64,000 nt of DNA, from assembly GCF_016107325.1 (NCBI RefSeq), contig NZ_RCVT01000001.1:62001-126000 (forward strand), given 5' to 3'. The notes under the pieces were generated by a model. That model saw only the letters and a program-made list of their open reading frames with translations. It was not told the DNA's origin and did not search any database. Shown here piece by piece: positions 16,083 through 24,189 of this stretch. This DNA is from Sphingomonas sp. MA1305 (GTDB lineage Bacteria; Pseudomonadota; Alphaproteobacteria; Sphingomonadales; Sphingomonadaceae). The stretch's first letter is position 1. Every line of letters starts with the position of its first letter. A program made the translations under genes and the position numbers.

Positions 16083-16763
16083 ATGATCCAGCTTCAGGAC
16101 GTCAGCCGCACCTACGCCTCCGACGAGGTCGAGACCACCGCCTTGGGCGGCATCGACCTGCACGTCGAACGGGGCGAATTCGTCGCCATCATGGGCCCGT
16201 CGGGCTGCGGCAAGTCGACGCTGCTCAACATCCTCGGCACGATCGATCGGCCGAGCGGCGGCCGCTATCTGTTCGAGGGCGAAGATATCGCCAAAGCCCC
16301 CGAAGCGGAGCTGGCGAAGCTGCGCCGCGACCGGCTCGGCTTCGTGTTCCAAAGCTTCAACCTGATCGACGAGCTGACCATCGCGGAGAATGTCGCGCTC
16401 GGCCTCGCCTATCGGTCGATGCCGGCGCGCGAGAAGAAGGAGCGGATCGCCGCGGCGATGGACCGCGTCGGCATCGCCCACCGCCAGCGCCACCATCCGC
16501 ACCAATTGTCGGGCGGTCAGCAGCAGCGCGCGGCGATCGCCCGCGCCATCGTCGGCGAGCCGCGGCTGATCCTGGCGGACGAGCCGACCGGCAACCTCGA
16601 CACCGCCAACGGCGCGCAGGTGATGGAGATCCTGCAGCAGCTGAACGCGGAAGGCGCGACGATCGTGATGGTCACGCACAGCCCCGCGCATGCCGACATC
16701 GCCAAGCGCACCGTCCACATGCTCGACGGCCGCATCCTCGCCTCCGCACGGCTGGCGGCGTGA
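16083..16763 (+). CDS. ABC transporter ATP-binding protein, MacB/LolD type
   Basis: A 226-residue ATPase that powers the permeases encoded downstream. Walker A GPSGCGKST (residues 38-46), Q-loop VFQSFNLIDELTI, signature LSGGQQQRAAIARAI, Walker B LILADEPTGNLD and switch His in VTHSPAHAD are all present. The sequence is typical of the type VII (MacB, LolD, FtsE) class, whose ATPases drive mechanotransmission rather than classical import. Its stop codon overlaps the start of a 36-residue membrane peptide gene (TGATG). One ATPase appears to serve three permease genes. Confidence 0.95.
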   Translation: MIQLQDVSRTYASDEVETTALGGIDLHVERGEFVAIMGPSGCGKSTLLNILGTIDRPSGGRYLFEGEDIAKAPEAELAKLRRDRLGFVFQSFNLIDELTIAENVALGLAYRSMPAREKKERIAAAMDRVGIAHRQRHHPHQLSGGQQQRAAIARAIVGEPRLILADEPTGNLDTANGAQVMEILQQLNAEGATIVMVTHSPAHADIAKRTVHMLDGRILASARLAA

Positions 16764-16873
16764 TGCTGCGCCGCGTCCCCCGCGCGGGCGGCCACGGTCT
16801 CGTCGTCGTGCTGCTCGTCCTCGTCCTGCTGCTGGTGCTGCGCGTCGCCGCGCAAACCAAACCCGTCGCCTGA
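16763..16873 (+). CDS. 36-residue single-span membrane peptide
   Basis: This gene is too short for routine gene finding. It opens at ATG 16763, sharing one base with the ATPase stop (TGATG), and ends at TGA 16873. The product starts MLRRVPRAGGHG, then has one very hydrophobic helix (LVVVLLVLVLLLVLRVAA, residues 13-30) and a short tail QTKPVA, so the N-terminus should stay in the cytoplasm. It is followed by AGGGAGG and the GTG start of the first permease. Position and coupling suggest a small accessory subunit of the ABC complex. High GC content makes chance open frames common, so I am moderately sure. Confidence 0.55.
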   Translation: MLRRVPRAGGHGLVVVLLVLVLLLVLRVAAQTKPVA

Positions 16874-16886
16874 AGGGAGGAGCCCG

Positions 16887-19322
16887 GTGACCGCATCGGC
16901 TTCCGCGTTGCTCAGCTTCTATCGCTCGCTGATCCGTCATCGCCTGTTCGCGTTGCTCAACGTGGGCGGGCTGGCCCTCGGCATCGCCGTGTTCCTGGTG
17001 CTGTTCCTCTATGTGCGGTTCGAAACCGGCTACGATCGCGTGCTGCCCGGCTGGGAGCGGCTGTACGTCGTCAACGAGGAATATGATCGGCCGGGCGCCC
17101 CGGCGGAGCCGAACAGCTACACAATGGGCGGCGAGCTCGACCTGCTACGCGGCGACTTTCCCGATGTGATCGGCACCCGCGTCCAGCCGAGCGGCACGAC
17201 GATCCGGCAAGGCAATGCGGTGTCCAACGAGACGATGACGATCGTCGATCCCGGCTTCTTCCGCCTGTTCCCTTTCGAGACCGTCGAGGGCGATGCCGAC
17301 CGGACGCTGCGTGATCCCGACGGACTGGTGGTCACGCAAACCGCAGCACACAAATATTTCGGCGAGCAGTCGGCACTTGGCCACACGTTGACCCTGGCGA
17401 TCGGAAAGAAGGATCATGTGTATCGCGTCGGCGCGGTGCTGCGCGATCCGCCGCGAAACGTCAGTTTCACATCGCCCCTCTACGTGCCGATGGTGCGAGC
17501 CCGCTTCGCCGACCAGTTCTTCGACCATTGGGGCAGTACGTCGCTGCACACCATCGTGCGCTTCGCCGATCCCGCCGCCGCACAGGCCTTCGACCAGCGA
17601 CTGAAGGGCTTCGTGGAACGGCATGCCTATCCGAGCGGAAACATACCCAGAGGCCAATACCGCCAATTCGTCACGCCGCTCGCCGACTTGCACCTCAGCG
17701 ATCCCGGCGACCGGGCGATCGTGCGGACGCTGGGCGGCGTCGGTGTGCTGACACTGATCATCGCCATCATCAACTATATCAACCTCGCCACCGCACGGTC
17801 CGGCCTGCGCGCGCGCGAAGTGGCGGTGCGCAAGGTGCTCGGCGGCACGCGGACGATGCTGATCGCGCAGTTTATCGGCGAGGCGATCGCCACCGTCGCC
17901 CTGGCTGCGTTGATCGGACTCGCGCTTGCCGAGCTCGCCCTGCCATTGGTCAACATGGTGGGCGGGACGACGCTGACCATCCGCTATTGGGGTCGCGATG
18001 GCATTCTGCCGCCGCTCGCCATGCTCGTCGTCACGGTGGGCGTGCTCGCCGGCCTGTATCCCGCATTGTCGCTGTCCGGTTATCGCCCGGCGGCGGTGCT
18101 AGCCTCTGCGCGCACGCCCGGCGGCGGACGATCCGGGTCGCGGCTGCGCGCCATATTGGTGATCGTGCAATTTGCCACGGCGATCGTCTTCGGCATCGCG
18201 ACCGCGGTGATGCTGGCGCAGACCGACCATCTTGCCAAGACCGATTTGGGCTTTCGCCGCGACGGCATGATCGTCGTCAAATCCACCGCCGACGACGGCC
18301 TGTCGCTCGGCCAGCGGCGCGAGGTGCTGACAGCGCTTCGCAACAGTCCCGGCGTCGTATCGGCGGCACTAGGCCTCAACGCACCGGGGCGGCAGAGCAC
18401 CACCAATACGACCACGGCGGTGCCGACCGACGATCCACAGCGCAAGGTACAGATTTCGATCGTCGATACCGGCGAAGGCTATTTCCACACGGCGGGTGCG
18501 CATCTTCTCGCCGGTCGCCTGTTCGACCCCAGGCGTGGCGAGGACGACAGCAACTGGCGCTACGAGCCCAAGGCCTCGGTCGCCGGCCATGTCACCAACG
18601 TCGTCGTCAATGCCACTGCAGCGCAGAAGCTCGGCTATGCGACACCTGCTGCGGCGATCGGCAAGATGATCGACGGGCTGGGCAGCGCGCGCATCATCGG
18701 TGTCATCGCCGACATGCGGTTCGAATCGCCGCGCGAGCCGATGCGGCCGACACTGTACCTTTGGGGTGACAATGCCGACTGGCCGATGATGACGATCGTC
18801 CGTTATCGCGGCGTCGATGCCCAGGCGGTGATCGCGGCGCTGGAAGCGCGCTGGAAGCAGATCGTGCCCGCCGTTCCGTTCGACGCCGTCACCGCGCAGA
18901 CCAGCCTGTACGACAGCTGGTATAAGCAGGACGCGCAGCGGGCGAACCTGTTCACCATCGGCGCGGTGCTGGCGGTGCTGATCGGCTGCATCGGCCTCTA
19001 CGGCCTCGCCGCCTTCGACACCGCGCGGCGGATCAAGGAGATCGGCATCCGCAAGACGCTGGGCGCGTCGACCGCGGACGTGCTGCGCCTGCTGATCGGC
19101 CAGTTCATGCGCCCCGTGGTACTCGCCAACATCATCGCCTGGCCGATCGCCTTTCTCGCGATGCGGCGCTGGCTGAGCGGCTTCGACGACCGCATCGCGC
19201 TGTCGCCACTGTTCTTCATCGGCGTCGCGCTGGTCGCGATCGTCATCGCCACCGCCACCATCTTCGCCCAGGCGTGGCGGGTCGCCCGCGCCGAACCCGC
19301 CCGCGCGCTGCGCTACGAATAG
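16887..19322 (+). CDS. FtsX/MacB-type ABC permease, tandem paralogue 1
   Basis: An 811-residue permease with the layout TM1 (residues ~20-42), a MacB-like periplasmic domain, three central membrane helices (~285-400), a second periplasmic domain, and three C-terminal helices with the FtsX core GLYGLAAFDTARRIKEIGIRKTLGAS. The doubled FtsX unit and ~800-aa length fit YbbP-like permeases. The start is GTG 16887 after a strong AGGGAGG. It is the first of three tandem relatives sharing near-identical N-terminal (LNxGGLALGIAVFLVLFLYVRFETGYDR region) and C-terminal segments (ending RVARAEPARALRYE). The transported substrate cannot be told; toxic compound or lipid export is likely. Confidence 0.92.
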   Translation: MTASASALLSFYRSLIRHRLFALLNVGGLALGIAVFLVLFLYVRFETGYDRVLPGWERLYVVNEEYDRPGAPAEPNSYTMGGELDLLRGDFPDVIGTRVQPSGTTIRQGNAVSNETMTIVDPGFFRLFPFETVEGDADRTLRDPDGLVVTQTAAHKYFGEQSALGHTLTLAIGKKDHVYRVGAVLRDPPRNVSFTSPLYVPMVRARFADQFFDHWGSTSLHTIVRFADPAAAQAFDQRLKGFVERHAYPSGNIPRGQYRQFVTPLADLHLSDPGDRAIVRTLGGVGVLTLIIAIINYINLATARSGLRAREVAVRKVLGGTRTMLIAQFIGEAIATVALAALIGLALAELALPLVNMVGGTTLTIRYWGRDGILPPLAMLVVTVGVLAGLYPALSLSGYRPAAVLASARTPGGGRSGSRLRAILVIVQFATAIVFGIATAVMLAQTDHLAKTDLGFRRDGMIVVKSTADDGLSLGQRREVLTALRNSPGVVSAALGLNAPGRQSTTNTTTAVPTDDPQRKVQISIVDTGEGYFHTAGAHLLAGRLFDPRRGEDDSNWRYEPKASVAGHVTNVVVNATAAQKLGYATPAAAIGKMIDGLGSARIIGVIADMRFESPREPMRPTLYLWGDNADWPMMTIVRYRGVDAQAVIAALEARWKQIVPAVPFDAVTAQTSLYDSWYKQDAQRANLFTIGAVLAVLIGCIGLYGLAAFDTARRIKEIGIRKTLGASTADVLRLLIGQFMRPVVLANIIAWPIAFLAMRRWLSGFDDRIALSPLFFIGVALVAIVIATATIFAQAWRVARAEPARALRYE
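18924..19322 (+). repeat. 399-bp direct repeat, copy 1 (3' end of permease 1)
   Basis: This segment is nearly identical, at the DNA level, to 21347-21745 at the end of permease 2; the copies have the same length and only scattered, mostly synonymous differences. The end of permease 3 (about 23766-24164) is a more diverged copy. Confidence 0.85.
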
Positions 19323-19333
19323 GATCGCACATC

Positions 19334-21745
19334 ATGCAGTCGGCCGTCCTCTCGCTCTACCGTTCCCTCGTCCGCCACCGTTTGTTCGCGCTGCTCAACA
19401 TCGGCGGGCTGGCGCTCGGCATCGCGGTGTTCCTGGTGCTGTTCCTCTACGTTCGGTTCGAGACGGGGTACGACCGCGCGATCCCCGGCGCGGACAAGCT
19501 CTACGTCCTGCAGGAACGCTATTTCATGCCGGGCTATCCGGAGGAGGCGAGCCCGTTCACGATGGGCGCGCAGCTGGACTATCTGCGCGCCGATTATCCG
19601 ACGCTGGTCGGCACCCGCTATTGGGAGCAGAACGCCACCGTCCGCCAGGGCAGCAACGTCACCGACGAACATCTGACCGTCGTCGACCCTAATTACTTCT
19701 CGCTGCTGCGCTTTCCGGCGATCAGCGGCGACCCGACCAAGGCGCTGGCCGATCCCGACACGGCGGTGATCACGCAGGCGATCGCCAGGAAATATTTCGG
19801 GACCGAACCGGCGATCGGCCGGTCGCTGGCGATCACGATCGGCGACAACAAGGAATATACCTATCGGGTCGGCGCGGTGATCGCCGACATGCGCAACGAC
19901 GTCAGTTTTCCGGCCGACATCTACGTGCCGCTGGTCCGCGCCCGTTTCGCCAATGAATGGTTCGACCATTGGGGCAGCACGTCGCTGATGACGCTGCTCC
20001 GTTTCCCGGATGCGGGCGCGGCCAAGGCGTTCGAGGGTGAGCTGGCACGCTTCGCCGATCGGCGCGTCTTCCCCGACGGCAACATCAAGAAGGGTCAGTG
20101 GCAGCAGACGCTGCGCCCGCTGGTCGACAACCATCTGTACGATCCGGCGGACCGGACCGCGGTGACGACATTGGGTATCGTCGGCGTGCTGACGCTGCTG
20201 ATCGCGATCGTCAATTACGTCAATCTGGCGACGGCGAGGGCAGGCCTCCGCGCCCGCGAGGTGGCGGTGCGCAAGGTGCTGGGCGGTACGCGCAGCGCGC
20301 TGATGCGCCAGTTCACGCTGGAGGCGGTGGCGACCGTCGCGCTTGCCGCGCTGATCGGGCTGGCGGTCGCGGAGCTGTCGCTGCCGCTGGTCAATGCGAT
20401 CGGCGGGATGACGCTGTCGATCACCTATCTGGGGGCGGGATCGATCCTGCCACCGCTCATCCTGCTGGTCCTGATCGTCGGTGCGATCGCCGGCATCTAT
20501 CCTGCCATCGTTCTCACCCGATTCCGCCCGGCCGCGGTGCTCGCCTCGGCACGCGCGCCGGGCGGCGGCCGGGCGGGCGCGCGCCTGCGCGCGGCGCTGG
20601 TCGTCGGCCAGTTCGCCATCGCCATCGCCTTCGGCATCAGCACCGCGACGATGCTGGCGCAGGCGGCGCATGTCCGTGCCGCCGACCTCGGCTTCCAGCG
20701 CGACGGCCTGTTCATCCTGAAGAAGTACGCCTGGGTCGACGACAGTCAGAAGGCGTCCCTGCTGCGCGCCTTCGCCGCCCTGCCGGGGGTGGTCGCCGTC
20801 ACCTCCAGCCAGAACACGCCGGGTAGCCAGATGACGACCAACAATTCAACCATCTTCCGCGCCGGTCAGGACCGCAGCCGCGGACGGTCGATCATGGATG
20901 TCGTAGTGGGCGACGAGTATTTCCGTACCTTCGGCGGGCGGTTGATCGCCGGTCGGCTATTCGACCGGGCCCACCCCGCCGATGATTTGGCGCTGCGCCA
21001 GAAGGGCAGCACGACGCCCCATAACGTCGTCATCAATCGTAGCGCGGCGATCGACCTCGGTTTCGCCAGCCCGGCGGCGGCGGTCGGCCAGTCGCTCGAC
21101 GGCAATGGCCTGATGACGATCATCGGTGTGGTCGACGATCTGCGCTTCCGCGGGCCCCGCGAGCGCGTCGGCGGGGTCGAGTACCGTTACTCGAGCAAGC
21201 CGTTCGCCAGCCCCTATGCGACCATCCGCTACCAGGGCGATCCGGCGAAGTTCCGCGACCTTGCCGAAGCGACGTGGAAGCGACTGGTGCCGACCATCCC
21301 GTTCAAGGGGCGCAGCGTCGAGGAGAATCTGTACAACGAATATTACAAGCAGGATGCGCAGCGGGCGAACCTGTTCGCTATCGGTGCGGTGCTGGCGGTG
21401 CTGATCGGCTGCATCGGGCTGTACGGCCTCGCCGCCTTCGACACCGCGCGGCGGATCAAGGAGATCGGCATCAGGAAGACGCTGGGTGCGTCGACCGCCG
21501 ACGTGCTGCGCCTGCTGATCGGCCAGTTCATGCGCCCCGTCGTACTCGCCAACATCATCGCCTGGCCGATCGCCTTTCTGGCGATGCGGCGCTGGCTGAG
21601 CGGGTTCGACGACCGCATCGGGCTGTCACCGCTGTTCTTCATCGGCGTCGCGCTGGTCGCGGTCGTCATCGCTACTGCGACGATCTTCGCCCAGGCCTGG
21701 CGTGTCGCCCGCGCCGAACCCGCCCGCGCGCTGCGCTACGAATAG
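19334..21745 (+). CDS. FtsX/MacB-type ABC permease, tandem paralogue 2
   Basis: An 803-residue permease of the same double-FtsX layout as its neighbours. It starts at ATG 19334 (MQSAVLSLYRSLVRHRLFALLN), 11 bp after paralogue 1. The central membrane block (TLGIVGVLTLLIAIVNYVNLATARAGLRAREVAVRKVLGG) and the final ~133 residues are almost the same as in paralogue 1, while the two periplasmic domains differ, which suggests duplication followed by divergence of the substrate- or adaptor-facing parts, or gene conversion of the membrane part. Shares the single upstream ATPase. Confidence 0.92.
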   Translation: MQSAVLSLYRSLVRHRLFALLNIGGLALGIAVFLVLFLYVRFETGYDRAIPGADKLYVLQERYFMPGYPEEASPFTMGAQLDYLRADYPTLVGTRYWEQNATVRQGSNVTDEHLTVVDPNYFSLLRFPAISGDPTKALADPDTAVITQAIARKYFGTEPAIGRSLAITIGDNKEYTYRVGAVIADMRNDVSFPADIYVPLVRARFANEWFDHWGSTSLMTLLRFPDAGAAKAFEGELARFADRRVFPDGNIKKGQWQQTLRPLVDNHLYDPADRTAVTTLGIVGVLTLLIAIVNYVNLATARAGLRAREVAVRKVLGGTRSALMRQFTLEAVATVALAALIGLAVAELSLPLVNAIGGMTLSITYLGAGSILPPLILLVLIVGAIAGIYPAIVLTRFRPAAVLASARAPGGGRAGARLRAALVVGQFAIAIAFGISTATMLAQAAHVRAADLGFQRDGLFILKKYAWVDDSQKASLLRAFAALPGVVAVTSSQNTPGSQMTTNNSTIFRAGQDRSRGRSIMDVVVGDEYFRTFGGRLIAGRLFDRAHPADDLALRQKGSTTPHNVVINRSAAIDLGFASPAAAVGQSLDGNGLMTIIGVVDDLRFRGPRERVGGVEYRYSSKPFASPYATIRYQGDPAKFRDLAEATWKRLVPTIPFKGRSVEENLYNEYYKQDAQRANLFAIGAVLAVLIGCIGLYGLAAFDTARRIKEIGIRKTLGASTADVLRLLIGQFMRPVVLANIIAWPIAFLAMRRWLSGFDDRIGLSPLFFIGVALVAVVIATATIFAQAWRVARAEPARALRYE
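21347..21745 (+). repeat. 399-bp direct repeat, copy 2 (3' end of permease 2)
   Basis: Partner of 18924-19322. Recombination between the two copies would fuse permeases 1 and 2 and delete about 2.4 kb. Confidence 0.85.
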
Positions 21746-21755
21746 GGAGCGCACT

Positions 21756-24164
21756 ATGCCGTCTATCCTGACCTCGCTCTATCGATCCCTTGCCCGGCAC
21801 CGGCTGTACGCGGTGCTCAACATCGGCGGGCTGGCGCTCGGCATCGCGGTGTTCCTAGTGCTGTTCCTGTTCGTCCGGTTCGAGACGGGCTACGGCCGCT
21901 GGGTCCCCGGCAGCGACCGGCTGTGGATGGTGCACAGCAAGGTCGCCTTCCGCGATTTCCCGACCGGTTTCGACAACGACAGCACGGCCCACTCCTTCCT
22001 GTCGCTGCTGCGCGGCGAGCGGCCGGATATCCGTGGCACCCGGTTCACAGCCGAAAGCGTCAGCTTACGCAATGGCCGCGGCGCGGTGGCGGAACGGATG
22101 ATGCGCGTCGATCCCGCGTTCTTCCGCCTGCTGCCCTATCCAGCGGTCGCGGGTGACCCGGTGCAGGCGATGATGATGCCTGGAAAGGCCGCGATCACCG
22201 AAACCGTGGCCCGCACCAACTTCGGTGGCAGTGTCAACGCGGTCGGGCGGACGTTGACGGTTACGTCCGGCGGCAAGCCCGTCGACGTCGTCGTTGCCGC
22301 GGTGCTGCGCGATCTGCCACCGGACACCGATTTCAAGGCGGACATCTTCATCCCCATCGCGCCCGTCGACCCGACCAAAGATAATTGGGGATTTGGCGAT
22401 GCGACCGTGCTGTTGCAGCTGCCCGATGCCGCGGCGGCGCAGCGGCTGGAGGCGGATCTGCCTGCCTTCATCCGCCGCCATCCGCTGCGGGAAACGATGG
22501 AGGGGATGAAGGCGACGCTGACCCTCGTGCCGATGTCGGCGGTGCATCTGCGCGAGACGTCCGCGCAGACGGTGGTGGCCACATTGGGCGTGATCGGAAT
22601 CGTCACGCTGCTGATCGCGCTGGTCAATTACGTCAACCTTGCCACCGCGCGTGCCGGATTACGCGCCCGAGAGGTGGCGATGCGCAAAGTGCTGGGCGCG
22701 ACGCGGCGGATGCTGGTGGCGCAGTTCCTGGGGGAGTCGATCGCCGCCACCGCCCTGGCAGGCATCATCGGCCTCGCGCTTGCCGAATTGGCATTGCCGC
22801 TGATCAATGCCGCTGGCGGCACGTCGCTGGCCATCCGGTATGGCGGGGCAGAGTCGATCCTGTTGCCGCTGGCATCGACGGTGATCGGGGCGGGCGTGCT
22901 CGCCGGCCTGTATCCGGCGCTGTTGCTGTCGCGGTTCCGGGCCGCTGCCGTGCTCGCATCGGCGCGCGCACCGGGCGGTGGCCGCGCCGGAACCCGATTG
23001 CGTCAGGCGCTGGTGGTCCTGCAATTCACCATCGCCGCCGCGCTGGGGACCGGCACGGCGATCCTGATCGCGCAGACCCACCACGTTCGTTCGGCCGACC
23101 TCGGGTTCGATCAGCGCGGGCTGCTGCTGATCCCGTCCTTGGGCGACACCGCGCTGGATCCTGGCCGGCGGTTGCGGCTGCTTGAGGCGATCGGTCACCT
23201 GCCGGGGGTGACGACGGTGTCGCACAGCAGCTTCACGCCAGCCGGCGGGGTGTTCATGATGCGCACCGTCAAGACCGGCACGGGCGCCGGAGAAAATCTG
23301 TCGATGAACTTCACGCAGGTCGGGGACGGCTTCCTCCGTTTGATCGGAGCGCGGCTTATCGCCGGTCGCGATTTCGACTCGCGCTTCGCCACCGACGATA
23401 GCAGCCACAACATGCATGCGGGCGCGATCAACTTCAGCAACGTCATCTTGAACGCGGCGGCGGTGCGGAAACTGGGCCTCGGCGCGCCGGAGAAGGCGGC
23501 GGGCAAGATGATCGCGAAGAACGACCGACACTCGCAGATCGTCGGCGTGATCGACGACTTGCGTTTCAACGGGCCGAGGAACGGCGAGGATGCGATGATG
23601 TACATCTGGCGGCACGAGCCGCCGGACAGTGCAACGGGGTTTGTCCGCTACACCGGCGCCACCGCGGCGACGCTGTCGAACATCGAGGGCGTCTGGCGCC
23701 GGCTCGCACCGACCGTGCCGTTCGACGCCAAGACGGTGGAGCAGGCGCGTTACGACGAATTTCTCCGTGCCGACGCGCAGCGGATGCGGCTGTTCACCAT
23801 GGGCGCGGTGCTGGCGGTGATCATCGCGTGCATCGGCCTGTACGGCCTGGCTTCGTTCGACACGGCGCGACGGGTGAAGGAGATCGGGATCAGGAAGACG
23901 CTGGGCGCCTCGACCGCCGAGGTGCTGCGGCTGCTGATCGGGCAATTCCTGCGGCCGGTGCTGCTGGGCACGGTGCTTGCCGCGCCGATCGCCTTCTATG
24001 CGATGCGGCAGTGGCTGGCGGCCTTCGCCGACCGGATCGCGCTCTCGCCGGCGTTCTTCGTGCTGGCCGGCGTCGCCGCCGTCGCGATCGCCGCGGCGAC
24101 GGTGGCGGGGCAGGCGTGGCGCGTCGCCCGCGCCGAGCCGGCGCGGGCGCTGCGATACGAGTAA
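21756..24164 (+). CDS. FtsX/MacB-type ABC permease, tandem paralogue 3
   Basis: An 802-residue permease; ATG at 21756 (MPSILTSLYRSLARHRLYAVLN), 10 bp after paralogue 2 with GGGAG before it. It keeps the family framework (LNIGGLALGIAVFLVLFLFVRFETGY, GLYGLASFDTARRVKEIGIRKTLGAS, final RVARAEPARALRYE) but is the most diverged of the three in both periplasmic domains and in its C-terminal helices. Last gene of the operon; it ends 25 bp before the convergent GH29 gene with no obvious terminator hairpin between. It could form homodimers or mixed dimers with the other two. Confidence 0.92.
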   Translation: MPSILTSLYRSLARHRLYAVLNIGGLALGIAVFLVLFLFVRFETGYGRWVPGSDRLWMVHSKVAFRDFPTGFDNDSTAHSFLSLLRGERPDIRGTRFTAESVSLRNGRGAVAERMMRVDPAFFRLLPYPAVAGDPVQAMMMPGKAAITETVARTNFGGSVNAVGRTLTVTSGGKPVDVVVAAVLRDLPPDTDFKADIFIPIAPVDPTKDNWGFGDATVLLQLPDAAAAQRLEADLPAFIRRHPLRETMEGMKATLTLVPMSAVHLRETSAQTVVATLGVIGIVTLLIALVNYVNLATARAGLRAREVAMRKVLGATRRMLVAQFLGESIAATALAGIIGLALAELALPLINAAGGTSLAIRYGGAESILLPLASTVIGAGVLAGLYPALLLSRFRAAAVLASARAPGGGRAGTRLRQALVVLQFTIAAALGTGTAILIAQTHHVRSADLGFDQRGLLLIPSLGDTALDPGRRLRLLEAIGHLPGVTTVSHSSFTPAGGVFMMRTVKTGTGAGENLSMNFTQVGDGFLRLIGARLIAGRDFDSRFATDDSSHNMHAGAINFSNVILNAAAVRKLGLGAPEKAAGKMIAKNDRHSQIVGVIDDLRFNGPRNGEDAMMYIWRHEPPDSATGFVRYTGATAATLSNIEGVWRRLAPTVPFDAKTVEQARYDEFLRADAQRMRLFTMGAVLAVIIACIGLYGLASFDTARRVKEIGIRKTLGASTAEVLRLLIGQFLRPVLLGTVLAAPIAFYAMRQWLAAFADRIALSPAFFVLAGVAAVAIAAATVAGQAWRVARAEPARALRYE

Positions 24165-24189
24165 CGTCCTTCCCATAGGCGTGGAGGAT

